A stretch of 39,757 nucleotides of DNA from Terriglobia bacterium. Lineage in GTDB: Bacteria; Acidobacteriota; Terriglobia; Terriglobales; Acidobacteriaceae. The notes under the pieces are model-generated. The model worked only from the letters and a program-made list of their open reading frames with translations, had not been told where the DNA came from and made no database searches. Shown here one piece after another: positions 1 through 8,899 of the stretch (positions are counted from its first letter, which is position 1; every line of letters begins with the position of its first letter). Both the position numbers and the translations under genes were made by a program. The stretch spans positions 1 through 39,757 of the forward strand of contig JAIQGE010000026.1 in assembly GCA_020072815.1 (NCBI GenBank), given 5' to 3'.

Positions 1-102
1 ACTTCCGCTGCAGCAGGTGGCGGTAGAGAAGCCTTAAAGAAGGATTTGCCCCCAAGAGCTTCCTCGGAACCAAGGTAGACGCACTGATCCCAAACCGAGT
101 CG

Positions 103-142
103 AGTCGAGGCGTGGCATAGCCGCTGCGCCTCGACTAGTCGT
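103..142 (+). terminator. Terminator-like hairpin
   Basis: AGTCGAGGCG (103-112) and CGCCTCGACT (127-136) form a perfect 10-bp stem with a 14-nt loop. A short T-containing tail follows (GTTTTA). It could end a rightward gene lying outside the window. The T tract is weak, so it may be just another intergenic palindrome. Confidence 0.35.
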
Positions 143-203
143 TTTATGGGTGGCGGAGGCCGTGGCAGGCTGGGCCTCTCAGAAGCGAGCAAAAAGCTCC
201 TAG

Positions 204-308
204 AAATAGTCAAGGGCCAGAGCTTCCGGGTCTCTGGCCCTCAATAGCAGTCGACGGATGAGCCTGCTTCTGTAGTAGTAGAGTCGGAAACGCCACCGGA
301 AATATAGG
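204..308 (+). repeat. 105-bp intergenic repeat, copy 1
   Basis: This is nearly identical to 480-584 over about 90 bases, and both copies are 105 bp long. The left part is a hairpin: AGGGCCAGAG pairs with CTCTGGCCCT around the loop CTTCCGGGT. The right part carries TCGACGGATGAGCCTGC and ends in AAATATAGG. In this copy the stem is limited to 10 bp by changes at its foot. Confidence 0.8.
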
Positions 309-380
309 AGGAGCAGAAAAATCTGGGCTTGGGCGAAATAACTTAGGCGGGGTGGAGCGAAGCGACAAAATCTGAGAGTC

Positions 381-410
381 AAGGGCGAGGCCGACCACGC
401 GTCGAGCCCG
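381..410 (+). repeat. G-A mismatch hairpin repeat, copy 1
   Basis: GGGC (383-386) pairs with GCCC (406-409). The next bases are GA on both sides (387-388 and 404-405), then a short inner helix that needs one G-U pair (389-391 with 401-403). This is the most diverged of three copies; the other two are at 22204 and 22304. As RNA the GA/GA step would form tandem sheared G-A pairs. No function can be assigned. Confidence 0.5.
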
Positions 411-479
411 TTGCTACAGGCGCAGAGTGGTTTGTGCATGTGGGAATCTCTACGGCGGTCTGGAGCGCAGCGACAGGAC

Positions 480-584
480 AAATAGTTAAGGGCCAGAGCT
501 TCCGGGTCTCTGGCCCTTAATAGCAGTCGACGGATGAGCCTGCTTCTGTAGCAGTAGAGTCGGAAAGACGGCTTGAAATATAGG
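480..584 (+). repeat. 105-bp intergenic repeat, copy 2
   Basis: This is the second copy of the element at 204-308. Its hairpin is longer: TTAAGGGCCAGAG pairs perfectly with CTCTGGCCCTTAA (13 bp, loop CTTCCGGGT). The differences between copies lie mostly at the foot of the stem and in the right third. No ORF accompanies it, so a transposable gene is not present. A REP/MITE-like passive element is the simplest description. Confidence 0.8.
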
Positions 585-619
585 CCATCCGAAGATTTTC
601 TTGTTTTTTTCTGACCGGG

Positions 620-1777
620 CTAAAGGACGGCCGTTTCGTGGAGCAGAGCGCCCCGGGCGAAGCGCTCATAGGCCAGAACTGAGGAATCACTTACGATCTC
701 GGTTCTTCCGCGTAAGATCAAGTCGCTCAATATCTTACCGGTGGCCGGCGAGTGCATGACCCCGTGTCCGCTGAAGCCGTTGGCCAGGAACAGCCCGGGG
801 ACGGCCTCAACCGGCCCCAGGATGGCATGGTGGTCCGGGGACATCTCATACAGCCCCGCCCAGGTTTTTTTGGGGTTGACCGGGAGGTTCTCAAAGACCG
901 GGACCCGGTTGGCGGCCAACACCAGCACTTTTTCCACAAAGGACGGCTCGAAGTCGGTTTTGTAGCCGGGAGTCTCCTCCGGGTCGTTCCACGCCATCAG
1001 GAATCCCCGTCCCTCCGGCCGGAAGTGAAAGCCATTGGACATGTCGATAATCATCGGCGCCGATTGGGGAAAGTCCTCAAAGGGCTCTGAAGGGACGAGC
1101 ATGCGGCGGAGCGGTTCCACCGGAAGCTCAATCCCGGCGAATTTGGCGATCTGCGCGGCCCAGGCCCCGGCGGCGTTGACCACGGTTCGCGTGGCCACGG
1201 TGCCCCGGCTGGTCTCCACGCCGGAGATGCCTTTCTGGTCTATGGAAATTCCCGTTACCTCGGTCTTTTTCCACAGGGTCACGCCTTTTTCGACGGCGGA
1301 AGCCATGAAGCCGTTCATCACGCTGTAGGGATCAACAAAGCCGTCGGTAGAGCAGAAGCTGCCGCCCAGTATGTCGTCAGAGCGAATCAGCGGCAGCATG
1401 GCACGGATGTCTGCCGCCGAGAGCAGCCGCGCGGTCTTCAATCCGAGCGCCGTCTGCCGCTCAAAGTTGGCGCGCAGGTAGTCGAGATGGGCTTGCTTGG
1501 TGGCGGCGAACAAATAGCCTTGCGGCCGGTAGCCCGCGGGATGGCCCAGAGTTTGGTCGAATGCCGCGTAGAAGGGAATCGAGTACAGCGACATCTGAAT
1601 GTTCACCGGGGTGGAAAACTGCGCGCGCACGCCGCCCATACTCTTGCCCGTGGACCCTTTGCCCTGCGAGCTCTCGCGTTCGACAACCAGCACGTTCGTG
1701 CAGCCGGCATCGGCCAGGTGCCAGGCAATGCTGGAGCCTACGATCCCTCCGCCGATGATGACCACGTCTGGCTTCAT
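620..1777 (-). CDS. FAD-dependent oxidoreductase, DAO (sarcosine/glycine oxidase-like) family
   Basis: The protein has 385 residues, a normal length for the DAO family. It opens with a Rossmann FAD-binding motif (VIIGGGIVGSS, residues 6-16). The family's substrate-side loop STGKSMGGVRAQ and a C-terminal FAD-contact segment FLANGFSGHGVMHSP are also visible. Family members oxidise the C-N bond of a secondary or primary amine (sarcosine, glycine, D-amino acids, N-methyl compounds) in the cytosol, releasing peroxide or passing electrons on. The substrate cannot be read from the sequence. The gene stands alone on the minus strand, bracketed by inverted copies of an intergenic repeat, and is separated from the next minus-strand gene by two 91-bp repeats. 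The start at 1777 gives the motif at the expected distance from the N-terminus. Confidence 0.85.
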   Translation of the reverse strand: MKPDVVIIGGGIVGSSIAWHLADAGCTNVLVVERESSQGKGSTGKSMGGVRAQFSTPVNIQMSLYSIPFYAAFDQTLGHPAGYRPQGYLFAATKQAHLDYLRANFERQTALGLKTARLLSAADIRAMLPLIRSDDILGGSFCSTDGFVDPYSVMNGFMASAVEKGVTLWKKTEVTGISIDQKGISGVETSRGTVATRTVVNAAGAWAAQIAKFAGIELPVEPLRRMLVPSEPFEDFPQSAPMIIDMSNGFHFRPEGRGFLMAWNDPEETPGYKTDFEPSFVEKVLVLAANRVPVFENLPVNPKKTWAGLYEMSPDHHAILGPVEAVPGLFLANGFSGHGVMHSPATGKILSDLILRGRTEIVSDSSVLAYERFARGALLHETAVL

Positions 1778-1783
1778 CTATTT

Positions 1784-1874
1784 TTGTCGCTTCGCTCCAA
1801 ACCGCCAATCGTGCTTGGCCAGTGGTTGAAGTTTTCAGCACCCGTAACAGCGCGGTTTGGCACGCAAGTCGGCC
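1784..1874. repeat. 91-bp direct repeat, copy 1
   Basis: The copy runs from TTGTCGCTTCGCTCCAAACC to CGCAAGTCGGCC. The inner arms CCAAACCGC (1797-1805) and GCGGTTTGG (1852-1860) are perfect inverted repeats, so a single-stranded copy folds into a long hairpin. It has the same length as the copy at 1887. The ends are well conserved while the middle has diverged, as expected if the stem ends are under selection or have been copied. Confidence 0.75.
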
Positions 1875-1886
1875 TGTCCATTGTTC

Positions 1887-1977
1887 TTGTCGCTGCGCTC
1901 CAAACCGCCAGCGAGCCTGGCTCATGGCAGAGACCTTCTAGCACTTGTTGCAGCGCGGTTTGGCGCGCAAGTCGGCC
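1887..1977. repeat. 91-bp direct repeat, copy 2
   Basis: This second copy is also 91 bp and starts 103 bp after the first. Arms CCAAACCGC (1900-1908) and GCGGTTTGG (1955-1963) are conserved exactly. The outer end TGTCGCTGCGCTCCA matches, in inverse orientation, the fragment at 461-475 on the far side of the FAD oxidoreductase gene. Confidence 0.75.
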
Positions 1978-1996
1978 AAACCGCTTATGGCGCGTT

Positions 1997-4900
1997 CTAC
2001 TTCGACTTGGGCTTGATGGCTTCCCACTTGTCGAGCAACGCTTTCAATTCTGTCAGGGCTTTCTCCGCTGCGGCGGTCTGGGTTGCCGTGGGCGCGGCGT
2101 CTGCGCTGTCTACAGCAACAGCGATTTGGCCCAGGGCGCCGGCAATGCCGCTCAGGGTTGCTGTGTTGCCGCCTCGGCGGCGAGGGCGCTGGTTCAGCGA
2201 TTCAATCTCGGCCAGGGCCTCGGCCTTTTTGGCGCGATCTTCATCACTGGAACTCGAGTCATACCACGCGTGGATTTCATTCAGACTGCGAATCGCCGAG
2301 GTCAGACCCTGGTTGAGACGCGATTGCAGCGCAAATTGCTTCTCCAGATCCGCCCTGGAAGATGCGACGCGCGGATCCATCGTCAACTTGAACGGCTGCG
2401 TGTAGCTCTTGCCGTCCACGGTGATGCGGACCTGGTAGTCGCCGGGAAGAGCGTACGGCCCCTGCGGCTCGTGTGGCACGTTCTGGCCGAACGCCGTGGA
2501 CATGCTGTATTCGATATTGCCTCCCGCCCAGGCGCCTGGATCTGGCGGAGGCGTGCAGCGCAGGTCCCAGACAAAGCGATGCATGCCCGGCTGCGCAGAG
2601 ACTTGTTCCGTGGGGCGGAACCAATAGTTCGGGAAGGCCGGCGGTGCAGACGCCGACCACGGCTTATCGGAGCTGGAATGGCTGCGGACGAGTAGGCCGC
2701 GTCCGTCAAGAATCTCAAATTTAACTTCACCTTGCGCTGGAAACTTCAAGTAATAGTAGAAGACAGCTCCGGCCGGAGGATTCTCTCCCGCGGGCACTTC
2801 CGGCGACAGCGGCGTGTCATGGTTGGTGTTGGCGCGTATGCGCATCGCCGTGGCTGGCTTGAAGAGATAGGCGGCTGCGCTGGTGACATTGGCGTTGATC
2901 TGCCGCAACGGGGAAATGTCGTCGAGTATCCAGAAAGACCGTCCATGGGTGGCTATGACCAGGTCGTTGTCTTTCACCACCAGGTCGTGCACCGGCGAGA
3001 CGGGCAGGTTGAGTTGCAGCGGCTGCCAGTGGTCGCCGTCGTCAAGAGAGAAGAATACGCCGAGTTCTGTGCCGGCGTAGAGCAGGCCTTTGCGGACGGG
3101 ATCTTCGCGGACAGCGCGGACGTACGCGCCATCGGGAAGGCCCGAGTTGATGCGCGTCCATGTCTTGCCGAAATCGTGCGTGCGATAGATGTATGGTGCG
3201 ATGTCGTTGAGCCGGTGGCGGTCCACTGCGGCGTAGGCTGTGCCTTCATCAAAATGGCTGGCGTCAATGATGCTTACTTTGCTGTAGGTAGAAAGAGTTG
3301 GACTGACGTTGTTCCAAGTCTTGCCGCCATCTCGAGTAACGTGCACTAGCCCAGTGTCCGTTCCCGCCCAGGTCAACCCAGCTTGAATCGGCGAAGGCGC
3401 AATGGTGTACACCACGCCGTAGCCGCGTTGCATCGCGTTCTCTGTAGTGACGGGGCCCTCGCGCGAAGCCTGCGGATCAGTCCCCGTCAGGTCCGGACTG
3501 ATTTTCTCCCAGCTATTGCCTTGGTCGCGGGTGCGCAACACGTATTGCGAACCAAAGTACAAAGTGTGCGCATCCTGCGGCGAAAACACCAGCGGTGACG
3601 TCCAACTGAAACGGAATTCAGCTTTGGTGGGATCGCCGAAGGTGCGCACCGCTTCCGGCGCGATCACCTGGGTCTGGCCGGTGCGCTTGTCATAGCGAAA
3701 CAGTTCGCCGTAGGTGCTGCCGCCGTAAAGTATGTTGGCGTCCGTGGGATCGGGCGCGATGTAGCCGCTCTCGCCCGCGGCCGTCGGGTGCCAGTCGCGG
3801 AATGTAATGGACCCGTCATTGCCGCGGCTAGTGGTGTCCACGCTGCCGGAATCCTGCTGCGCGCCGTAGACGTGGTAAGGGAACTGGTTGTCCACGGCCA
3901 CGTGATAGAACTGCGCGGTGGGCTGGTTGTACCAACTGCTCCAGGTTTTGCCCTCGTCCACGCTCACGCCCACGCCCTGGTCGCTGCCAAAGATCATTCG
4001 GCCTGGACTGACCGGATCAACCCACAGCGCGTGGTAGTCGTCACCGCCGGGAGCGCCCTTGATGGCTTCAAAATGTTTGCCGCCGTCAGTGGAGCGGTAA
4101 ATGGAGACGTTGGGGCAATAGACCACGTCTGGATTTGTTGGGTCCACCACCACTTCACCGAAGTACCAACCGCGGCTGTCAATGCGAGGGTCAGAGCTGA
4201 CTTGAGTCCAGGTCTGGCCGGCATCGTCTGAGCGATAGAGCCCGCGGGCTTTGGTTTCCTGCGGGCCATTTCCCTGAACGTCAATCAGTGCATAGACGCG
4301 CTTGCCGCCGGTGCCGCGCGCGACGGCGAGTCCGATTCGTCCAACTTCTCCTGCGGGAAGCCCGCCACCGGTGATCGGTTGCCAGGTCGCGCCGCCGTCA
4401 GATGACTTGTAGATCGTCCCGCCTTTGGTGGTGGGAGCGTAGGTGCTCCACGGCGGACGACGGTCGTACACCAGAGAAGCGTAAGCCGTCTGGGAGTTGT
4501 CGGGGTCGAATTGGACGTCAATCGCGCCGGTGTCAGCGTCCTTGTACAGGACTTTCTTCCATGTCGCGCCGCCGTCAGTGGAGCGAAACACGCCGCGTTC
4601 TTCACCTGGACCGTACGCGCTGCCCATGGCCGCGACCAGCACGATCTGCGGATTGTGCGGGTCCACCACGATGCGGCTAACGTGCTGCGAGGCGCGGAGT
4701 CCAATGTTGTTCCAGGTTTTGCCGCCGTCGGTGGATTTGTACACGCCGTTGCCGTAAGTGATGTTGGAACGGAAGTCAGCTTCGCCGGTGCCTACATAAA
4801 TAATGTTGGGACTGGACTGGGACACGGCCAACGCGCCAATGGAGCCGATGGGCTGGCCGTCAAAGATTGGCTCCCAGGTTTCGCCGGCGTTGGCGCTCTT

Positions 4901-5125
4901 CCAGACGCCGCCGCCCACGGCGCCGAAGTAGAACAGGTTGGGCTGGCCTTCCACTCCGCTGACGGCAATACTGCGTCCGCCGCGGAAGGGGCCGATCATG
5001 CGCCAGCGCAGCCCGCTGTACAGGCTGGGATCAACCGGTTGCGCGGTCGCCGACAGCGGAATAAGTGTGACGAGCAATTGGGCAATCAGGAACAAACGCC
5101 GGAACGAAGAGGACAAAGATCTCAT
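1997..5125 (-). CDS. Secreted VPS10/sortilin-type BNR-repeat propeller protein ('glycosyl hydrolase')
   Basis: The protein has 1042 residues with an N-terminal signal peptide (basic MRSLSSSFRR, hydrophobic stretch, cleavage likely after SATA). The mature part is a run of Asp-box (BNR) repeats of the form S-x-D-x-G-x-T-W, for example STDGGKTW, SDDAGQTW, SVDEGKTW, TRDGGKTW and THDFGKTW. These define one or two large beta-propellers over roughly residues 30-720. A C-terminal beta-rich domain and a charged, probably helical tail follow (residues 740-1040). Proteins like this are common in Acidobacteriota and are annotated as glycosyl hydrolases or sortilin-like, but I see no catalytic motif, so enzymatic activity is not established. 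It is divergently placed from the dehydrogenase gene at 5224, about 100 bp away, and is transcribed alone. Confidence 0.85.
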   Translation of the reverse strand: MRSLSSSFRRLFLIAQLLVTLIPLSATAQPVDPSLYSGLRWRMIGPFRGGRSIAVSGVEGQPNLFYFGAVGGGVWKSANAGETWEPIFDGQPIGSIGALAVSQSSPNIIYVGTGEADFRSNITYGNGVYKSTDGGKTWNNIGLRASQHVSRIVVDPHNPQIVLVAAMGSAYGPGEERGVFRSTDGGATWKKVLYKDADTGAIDVQFDPDNSQTAYASLVYDRRPPWSTYAPTTKGGTIYKSSDGGATWQPITGGGLPAGEVGRIGLAVARGTGGKRVYALIDVQGNGPQETKARGLYRSDDAGQTWTQVSSDPRIDSRGWYFGEVVVDPTNPDVVYCPNVSIYRSTDGGKHFEAIKGAPGGDDYHALWVDPVSPGRMIFGSDQGVGVSVDEGKTWSSWYNQPTAQFYHVAVDNQFPYHVYGAQQDSGSVDTTSRGNDGSITFRDWHPTAAGESGYIAPDPTDANILYGGSTYGELFRYDKRTGQTQVIAPEAVRTFGDPTKAEFRFSWTSPLVFSPQDAHTLYFGSQYVLRTRDQGNSWEKISPDLTGTDPQASREGPVTTENAMQRGYGVVYTIAPSPIQAGLTWAGTDTGLVHVTRDGGKTWNNVSPTLSTYSKVSIIDASHFDEGTAYAAVDRHRLNDIAPYIYRTHDFGKTWTRINSGLPDGAYVRAVREDPVRKGLLYAGTELGVFFSLDDGDHWQPLQLNLPVSPVHDLVVKDNDLVIATHGRSFWILDDISPLRQINANVTSAAAYLFKPATAMRIRANTNHDTPLSPEVPAGENPPAGAVFYYYLKFPAQGEVKFEILDGRGLLVRSHSSSDKPWSASAPPAFPNYWFRPTEQVSAQPGMHRFVWDLRCTPPPDPGAWAGGNIEYSMSTAFGQNVPHEPQGPYALPGDYQVRITVDGKSYTQPFKLTMDPRVASSRADLEKQFALQSRLNQGLTSAIRSLNEIHAWYDSSSSDEDRAKKAEALAEIESLNQRPRRRGGNTATLSGIAGALGQIAVAVDSADAAPTATQTAAAEKALTELKALLDKWEAIKPKSK

Positions 5126-5223
5126 AAGCAGAGCATTGTAAATGAGCTGAAAGGCACAGCTCCTGGGAGTTTCATCTGGTAAATTCAGGGGTACTCACTC
5201 CGCACCGTTGTAAAAGGGACTTT

Positions 5224-6279
5224 ATGCAGATCACGGAAATCTCCACTCCCGGCTACGAACGAATTGTTCGCGGCATTGACGCCGCCGCGGGTTACCACGG
5301 AATTGTCTTCGTCCACAGCACGGCGCGGGGGCCGGCCGTGGGAGGCACGCGCTTTTGGACGTATGCGAATGAAGGCGAGGCGTTGGAAGATGGTCTGCGT
5401 CTCGCCCGCGGCATGACTTACAAGAACGCTCTTGCCGGACTGCCCTGCGGCGGCGGGAAATCCATCATCCTGAAGAGCACGCAGACATTGGACCAAGGAA
5501 ACCAGGACCGGGAGAAACTTTTTCGCGCGCACGGACGGCTGGTGAACTCGCTGGGCGGCAAATATGTTACGGCAGAAGATGTTGGCACCAGCCCCGCCGA
5601 CATGGAATTCATTTTGCAAGAGACAACTTTCGTTGCTGGACTGCAGGGACGTTCGGGCGACCCGTCACCGCACACGGCGCGCGGAGTTTTTCGAGCGATG
5701 CAAGCCGCGGCGAAACATCGGTGGGGAAGCGACGACCTTGCAGGAAAGACGATCGCGATCCAGGGCTGCGGACACGTGGGCCATTACCTTGCGGGCGAGC
5801 TCGCGCGGGCCGGAGCGAAATTGGTGGTCGCTGACGTTGATCCGGATAAAGTGCAGCGCGTGGTGAGCGAGTTCGGAGCGGCAAGCGTCGCGCCTGAAAC
5901 TATCCTGTCCGCACCTGCCGATATTTTCGCGCCTTGCGCGCTGGGCGGAATCCTGAATGACCAGACTATTCCGCAGCTTCGCGCGGAAATGGTAGTGGGC
6001 GGAGCCAACAACCAGTTACTAGAGCCTCGCCATGGCGACGAGCTTCTGCAGCGCGGCATTGTTTACGCCCCGGACTACGCCGCCAACGCCGGTGGGGTGA
6101 TCCACGGCTGCTGCCGGGAGATGCTGGGCTGGGACGAGCCGCGCACACTGGCCAAGATTGATGCGATCTATGAGACTCTGCTGAAAATCTTCAGGGCCGC
6201 CGAGCAGGCGAGCGTAGCAACGTCCAAGGCGGCGGACCTGCTGGCCGAACAGCAGATCTCGAGCCCCGTCGCGCACTAA
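5224..6279 (+). CDS. Glu/Leu/Phe/Val dehydrogenase, leucine-dehydrogenase-like
   Basis: The protein has 351 residues, the usual length of leucine/phenylalanine dehydrogenases and shorter than glutamate dehydrogenases. It has the family's N-terminal catalytic domain: MTYKNALAGLPCGGGKS at residues 64-80, with the substrate lysine K67, the glycine-rich loop and catalytic K79, then AEDVGTS with D119. A C-terminal NAD-binding Rossmann fold follows (IQGCGHVGHYL near 179-189, acidic VADVD after strand 2, favouring NAD). It reversibly deaminates branched-chain or aromatic L-amino acids to 2-oxoacids and ammonia. The gene is monocistronic, divergent from the propeller gene and convergent with acr3. 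The ATG at 5224 follows a weak AAAGGGA ribosome binding site. Confidence 0.88.
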   Translation: MQITEISTPGYERIVRGIDAAAGYHGIVFVHSTARGPAVGGTRFWTYANEGEALEDGLRLARGMTYKNALAGLPCGGGKSIILKSTQTLDQGNQDREKLFRAHGRLVNSLGGKYVTAEDVGTSPADMEFILQETTFVAGLQGRSGDPSPHTARGVFRAMQAAAKHRWGSDDLAGKTIAIQGCGHVGHYLAGELARAGAKLVVADVDPDKVQRVVSEFGAASVAPETILSAPADIFAPCALGGILNDQTIPQLRAEMVVGGANNQLLEPRHGDELLQRGIVYAPDYAANAGGVIHGCCREMLGWDEPRTLAKIDAIYETLLKIFRAAEQASVATSKAADLLAEQQISSPVAH

Positions 6280-6357
6280 GGGATTAGCAATGCTCCAGGG
6301 CATAAGGCAGGTCCTATGGATGGAGCAACGATCTTCGCGCCGGCCCCAAGACGGCCC

Positions 6358-7476
6358 TTATCCAGTCGGTCGCGCGCTGACTCCCGCGGGGGTCAGAAGA
6401 AAATAGCGGCGCTGAAGCCGCAGGGCAACGTTCACCAGAGCGACCATCACCGGCACTTCGACCAGCGGGCCAATCACCGCGGCAAACGCTGCGCCGGAAT
6501 TCATTCCAAAAACCGCCACCGCGACGGCGATGGCCAACTCAAAATTGTTGCTGGCAGCCGTGAACGCAAGGGTGGTGGTCTGGCTGTAGTCGGCGCCGAC
6601 ACTGCGTCCCATCCAGAAGCTGACGGCGAACATCACCACAAAATAAATGAGCAGCGGCACGGCGATGCGTAGCACGTCAAACGGAAGCTGCACGATCAGG
6701 TTTCCCTTGAGGCTGAACATCACGACGATGGTGAACAGCAGGGCGATGAGCGTCAGCGGGCTGATGAAAGGGATGAAGCGGGTTTGATACCAATTCCGGC
6801 CCTTGATCTTCAACAGGACAAAACGCGTTGCCATGCCGGCCAGAAATGGGATACCAAGATAAATGAATACGCTTTTGGCGATCTGGCTGATGCTCACTTG
6901 CACCACAGATCCCTTCAAGCCGAACAGGGGAGGAAGAACGGTTATGAACAGCCAAGCATAAACGCTGTAAAAAAGCACTTGAAAGACGCTGTTGAAGGCC
7001 ACCAGGCCCGCGGCGTAATCAGAGTCGCCGGCGGCCAATTCATTCCAGACAATCACCATGGCAATGCAGCGTGCCAGCCCGATCAAGATGAGTCCAGTCA
7101 TATAGGCGGGATAGCCGCGCAGGAAAATTACCGCGAGCGCGAACATCAGCGCCGGCCCAATTACCCAGTTTTGCAGCAGGGACAAACCCAGAACCCTGCG
7201 GTTGCGAAACACTCTGCCGAGTTTCTCGTACTGCACTTTGGCCAGCGGCGGATACATCATCAAGATCAGGCCCAGGGCGATGGGAATGTTTGTGGTCCCA
7301 GACTGAAACCGTCCAAGGAATGCCGTGGTGCCGGGCAGGTAGTGCCCAAGCGCCACTCCCAAACTCATGGCGAGAAAAATCCAGAGCGTTAGATAGCGGT
7401 CCAGGAAGCCAAGCTTGCGACGGGGGCGAGGTGCGCAGGGAACAAGATTCGCGGTGATTGGGACGTCTGGCTTCAT
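6358..7476 (-). CDS. acr3: ACR3-type arsenite efflux permease
   Basis: This is a 372-residue inner-membrane protein with about ten hydrophobic segments, starting with [17 protein letters not shown]. The conserved cysteine essential in ACR3 carriers is present in [13 protein letters not shown] (C137), and the acidic residue of the last helices sits in [13 protein letters not shown]. It exports As(III) (arsenite) using the proton gradient. It is the last gene of a leftward arsR-arsM-arsC-acr3 operon, 37 bp after arsC, and has its own AAGGAAGGA ribosome binding site. ArsB is a different family and does not fit the sequence. Confidence 0.93.
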   Translation of the reverse strand: MKPDVPITANLVPCAPRPRRKLGFLDRYLTLWIFLAMSLGVALGHYLPGTTAFLGRFQSGTTNIPIALGLILMMYPPLAKVQYEKLGRVFRNRRVLGLSLLQNWVIGPALMFALAVIFLRGYPAYMTGLILIGLARCIAMVIVWNELAAGDSDYAAGLVAFNSVFQVLFYSVYAWLFITVLPPLFGLKGSVVQVSISQIAKSVFIYLGIPFLAGMATRFVLLKIKGRNWYQTRFIPFISPLTLIALLFTIVVMFSLKGNLIVQLPFDVLRIAVPLLIYFVVMFAVSFWMGRSVGADYSQTTTLAFTAASNNFELAIAVAVAVFGMNSGAAFAAVIGPLVEVPVMVALVNVALRLQRRYFLLTPAGVSARPTG

Positions 7477-7513
7477 CTTGTGTTCCTTCCTTCAGCCCAA
7501 TGCGAAAGGATAC

Positions 7514-8005
7514 TCATTCAGTTCCGATCCGCCGGAGTTCGCTCTGGATCGCCATATTGCCCAGTTTCTCCATAGGCAAGGCGAGGAACAGGCTGATGCG
7601 GCGGTCGAGCATGATGTACGCGTCGCGGAAGGCGCGTGAGACTTCTTCCGGCGTCCCTTGAACAGCAGCGGGATCCGGTACGCCCCAGTGGGCGGTCATG
7701 GGCTGGCCAGGCCAAATGGGGCAGACTTCATGGGCGGCGTTGTCGCACACGGTGAAGACAAAATCCATGCGCGGAGCATCGGGCTGGGCGAATTCGTCCC
7801 AACTCTTACTGCGCAGACCTTCCACAGGCAGACGCGCCGACTGCAATTGCGCGATAGCTTCTGGCCGGACGCTCCCCGAGGGATGGCTGCCGGCGCTGTA
7901 AGAAGCAAAGTTGGGAAAACCCTTCTGCCGGAGAATGGCCTCCGCCATGACCGAGCGGGCCGAGTTTCCGGTGCAGAGAAACAGCACGTTGTAGCGCTTC
8001 GTCAT
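7514..8005 (-). CDS. arsC: Arsenate reductase, thioredoxin-coupled low-molecular-weight phosphatase type
   Basis: This 163-residue cytosolic enzyme reduces As(V) to As(III) so that it can be exported by ACR3 or methylated by ArsM. The P-loop with nucleophilic cysteine is CTGNSARS (residues 11-18). Two further cysteines, C87 and C95 (TVCDNAAHEVC), match the shuttle cysteines of the thioredoxin-dependent class, and VPDPA supplies the general-acid aspartate (D111). It is slightly longer than the Staphylococcus pI258 enzyme (131 aa), mostly through a C-terminal helix. It lies third in the ars operon, 36 bp after arsM. Confidence 0.93.
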   Translation of the reverse strand: MTKRYNVLFLCTGNSARSVMAEAILRQKGFPNFASYSAGSHPSGSVRPEAIAQLQSARLPVEGLRSKSWDEFAQPDAPRMDFVFTVCDNAAHEVCPIWPGQPMTAHWGVPDPAAVQGTPEEVSRAFRDAYIMLDRRISLFLALPMEKLGNMAIQSELRRIGTE

Positions 8006-8041
8006 TTGGCTCTCGTTCTCCGCGGCAAAAGTTGAGTGCGA

Positions 8042-8887
8042 CTAGCTACAGCAGCCGGGAGCACAGCAGGCGGCCGGCTTTTTAGCGCGTACAAAAGCGC
8101 TCATGAACTTGCCGTCGGCTTGTTGTGCGATGGCGTCCACGTCCAGGCCTTTGTCGGCGAGGAAATTGCGGGCGTCTTCCACGCGATAAATCCGAGTGGG
8201 CTCGATCTCAACGGATTCAAAACCTGCGCGCGCCAGCTTGGATGTGTATTCATGCTCCGATAGCGCACCAGCGACGCAGCCCACCCACAGCAGCACGCTC
8301 TTGCGGACTTGGTCGGGCATCTCGCCGCGGACCACCACATCAGACACGGCAAAACGTCCGCCGGGTTTGAGCACGCGGAAGGCTTCGCGCAGGACGCGGT
8401 CTTTGTCGGCTGAGAGATTGATCACGCAGTTGGAGATGATTACGTCCACGGAGTTGTCAGGCAGGGGAATATGTTCGATTTCGCCTTTGAGAAACTCAAC
8501 GTTGGTGACGCCAGAGTTCTTCTGGTTTTCGCGCGCCAGGGCCAGCATGTCGTCGGTCATGTCCAGGCCGTAGGCTTTGCCGGTGGGGCCCACGCGCCGC
8601 GCGGACAGCAGAACGTCAATGCCGCCGCCGGAGCCGAGATCCAGCACAGTCTCGCCGGGACGCAACTCAGCGAGGGCGGTGGGATTGCCGCAACCCAGCG
8701 ACGCCTTGACGGCTTGTTCGGGCAGGACGCTGGTCTGCGAGGCGTCATACAAATCGCGGGTGATGGGATCAACATCTCCACAACTTGCGGCGCCGCCACA
8801 GCAGGAATTTCCCGCTCCGGCAATCACCCGCCGGGCCGCTTCTCCGTACTTCTCTTTGACCACTTCTTTGATGTTGGTTTCACTCAT
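8042..8887 (-). CDS. arsM: Arsenite S-adenosylmethionine methyltransferase
   Basis: The protein has 281 residues with a class I SAM-methyltransferase fold: motif [16 protein letters not shown] (81-95) and post-[10 protein letters not shown]. The three cysteines that bind As(III) in ArsM are present as C66 (GCGNP), C154 (SNCVINL) and C204 (WVGCVAGAL). Extra cysteine pairs occur at both ends (C29-C30-C36 and C274-C275/C279-C280), which may bind As(III) or aid its delivery. The enzyme converts arsenite to mono-, di- and trimethylated arsenicals. It sits 12 bp downstream of arsR with a strong AAAGGAG ribosome binding site. Confidence 0.95.
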   Translation of the reverse strand: MSETNIKEVVKEKYGEAARRVIAGAGNSCCGGAASCGDVDPITRDLYDASQTSVLPEQAVKASLGCGNPTALAELRPGETVLDLGSGGGIDVLLSARRVGPTGKAYGLDMTDDMLALARENQKNSGVTNVEFLKGEIEHIPLPDNSVDVIISNCVINLSADKDRVLREAFRVLKPGGRFAVSDVVVRGEMPDQVRKSVLLWVGCVAGALSEHEYTSKLARAGFESVEIEPTRIYRVEDARNFLADKGLDVDAIAQQADGKFMSAFVRAKKPAACCAPGCCS

Positions 8888-8899
8888 GATTCAACTCCT

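Larger units (their letters stand above)
1..619. other. Gene-free repeat field at the left edge
   Basis: I find no convincing coding region here. The open frames have no ribosome binding site and no recognisable family. The stretch is instead made of intergenic repeats: a 10-bp hairpin near 103-136, two 105-bp copies of one element, one G-A mismatch hairpin near 381, and two fragments with the core TGGAGCG(A/C)AGCGACA near 352 and 461. The same core appears inverted at 1784-1800 and 1887-1903, on the other side of the FAD oxidoreductase gene. Confidence 0.6.

Noticed and set aside
200-481. 93-residue open frame at the left edge
   Set aside because: It runs through the repeat elements, has no ribosome binding site, and its product is low-complexity and Arg/Leu-rich.
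1997-5125. Active-site annotation as a glycosyl hydrolase
   Set aside because: Only Asp-box propeller repeats are visible; no catalytic acid pair of a GH family could be identified, so I do not claim enzymatic activity.
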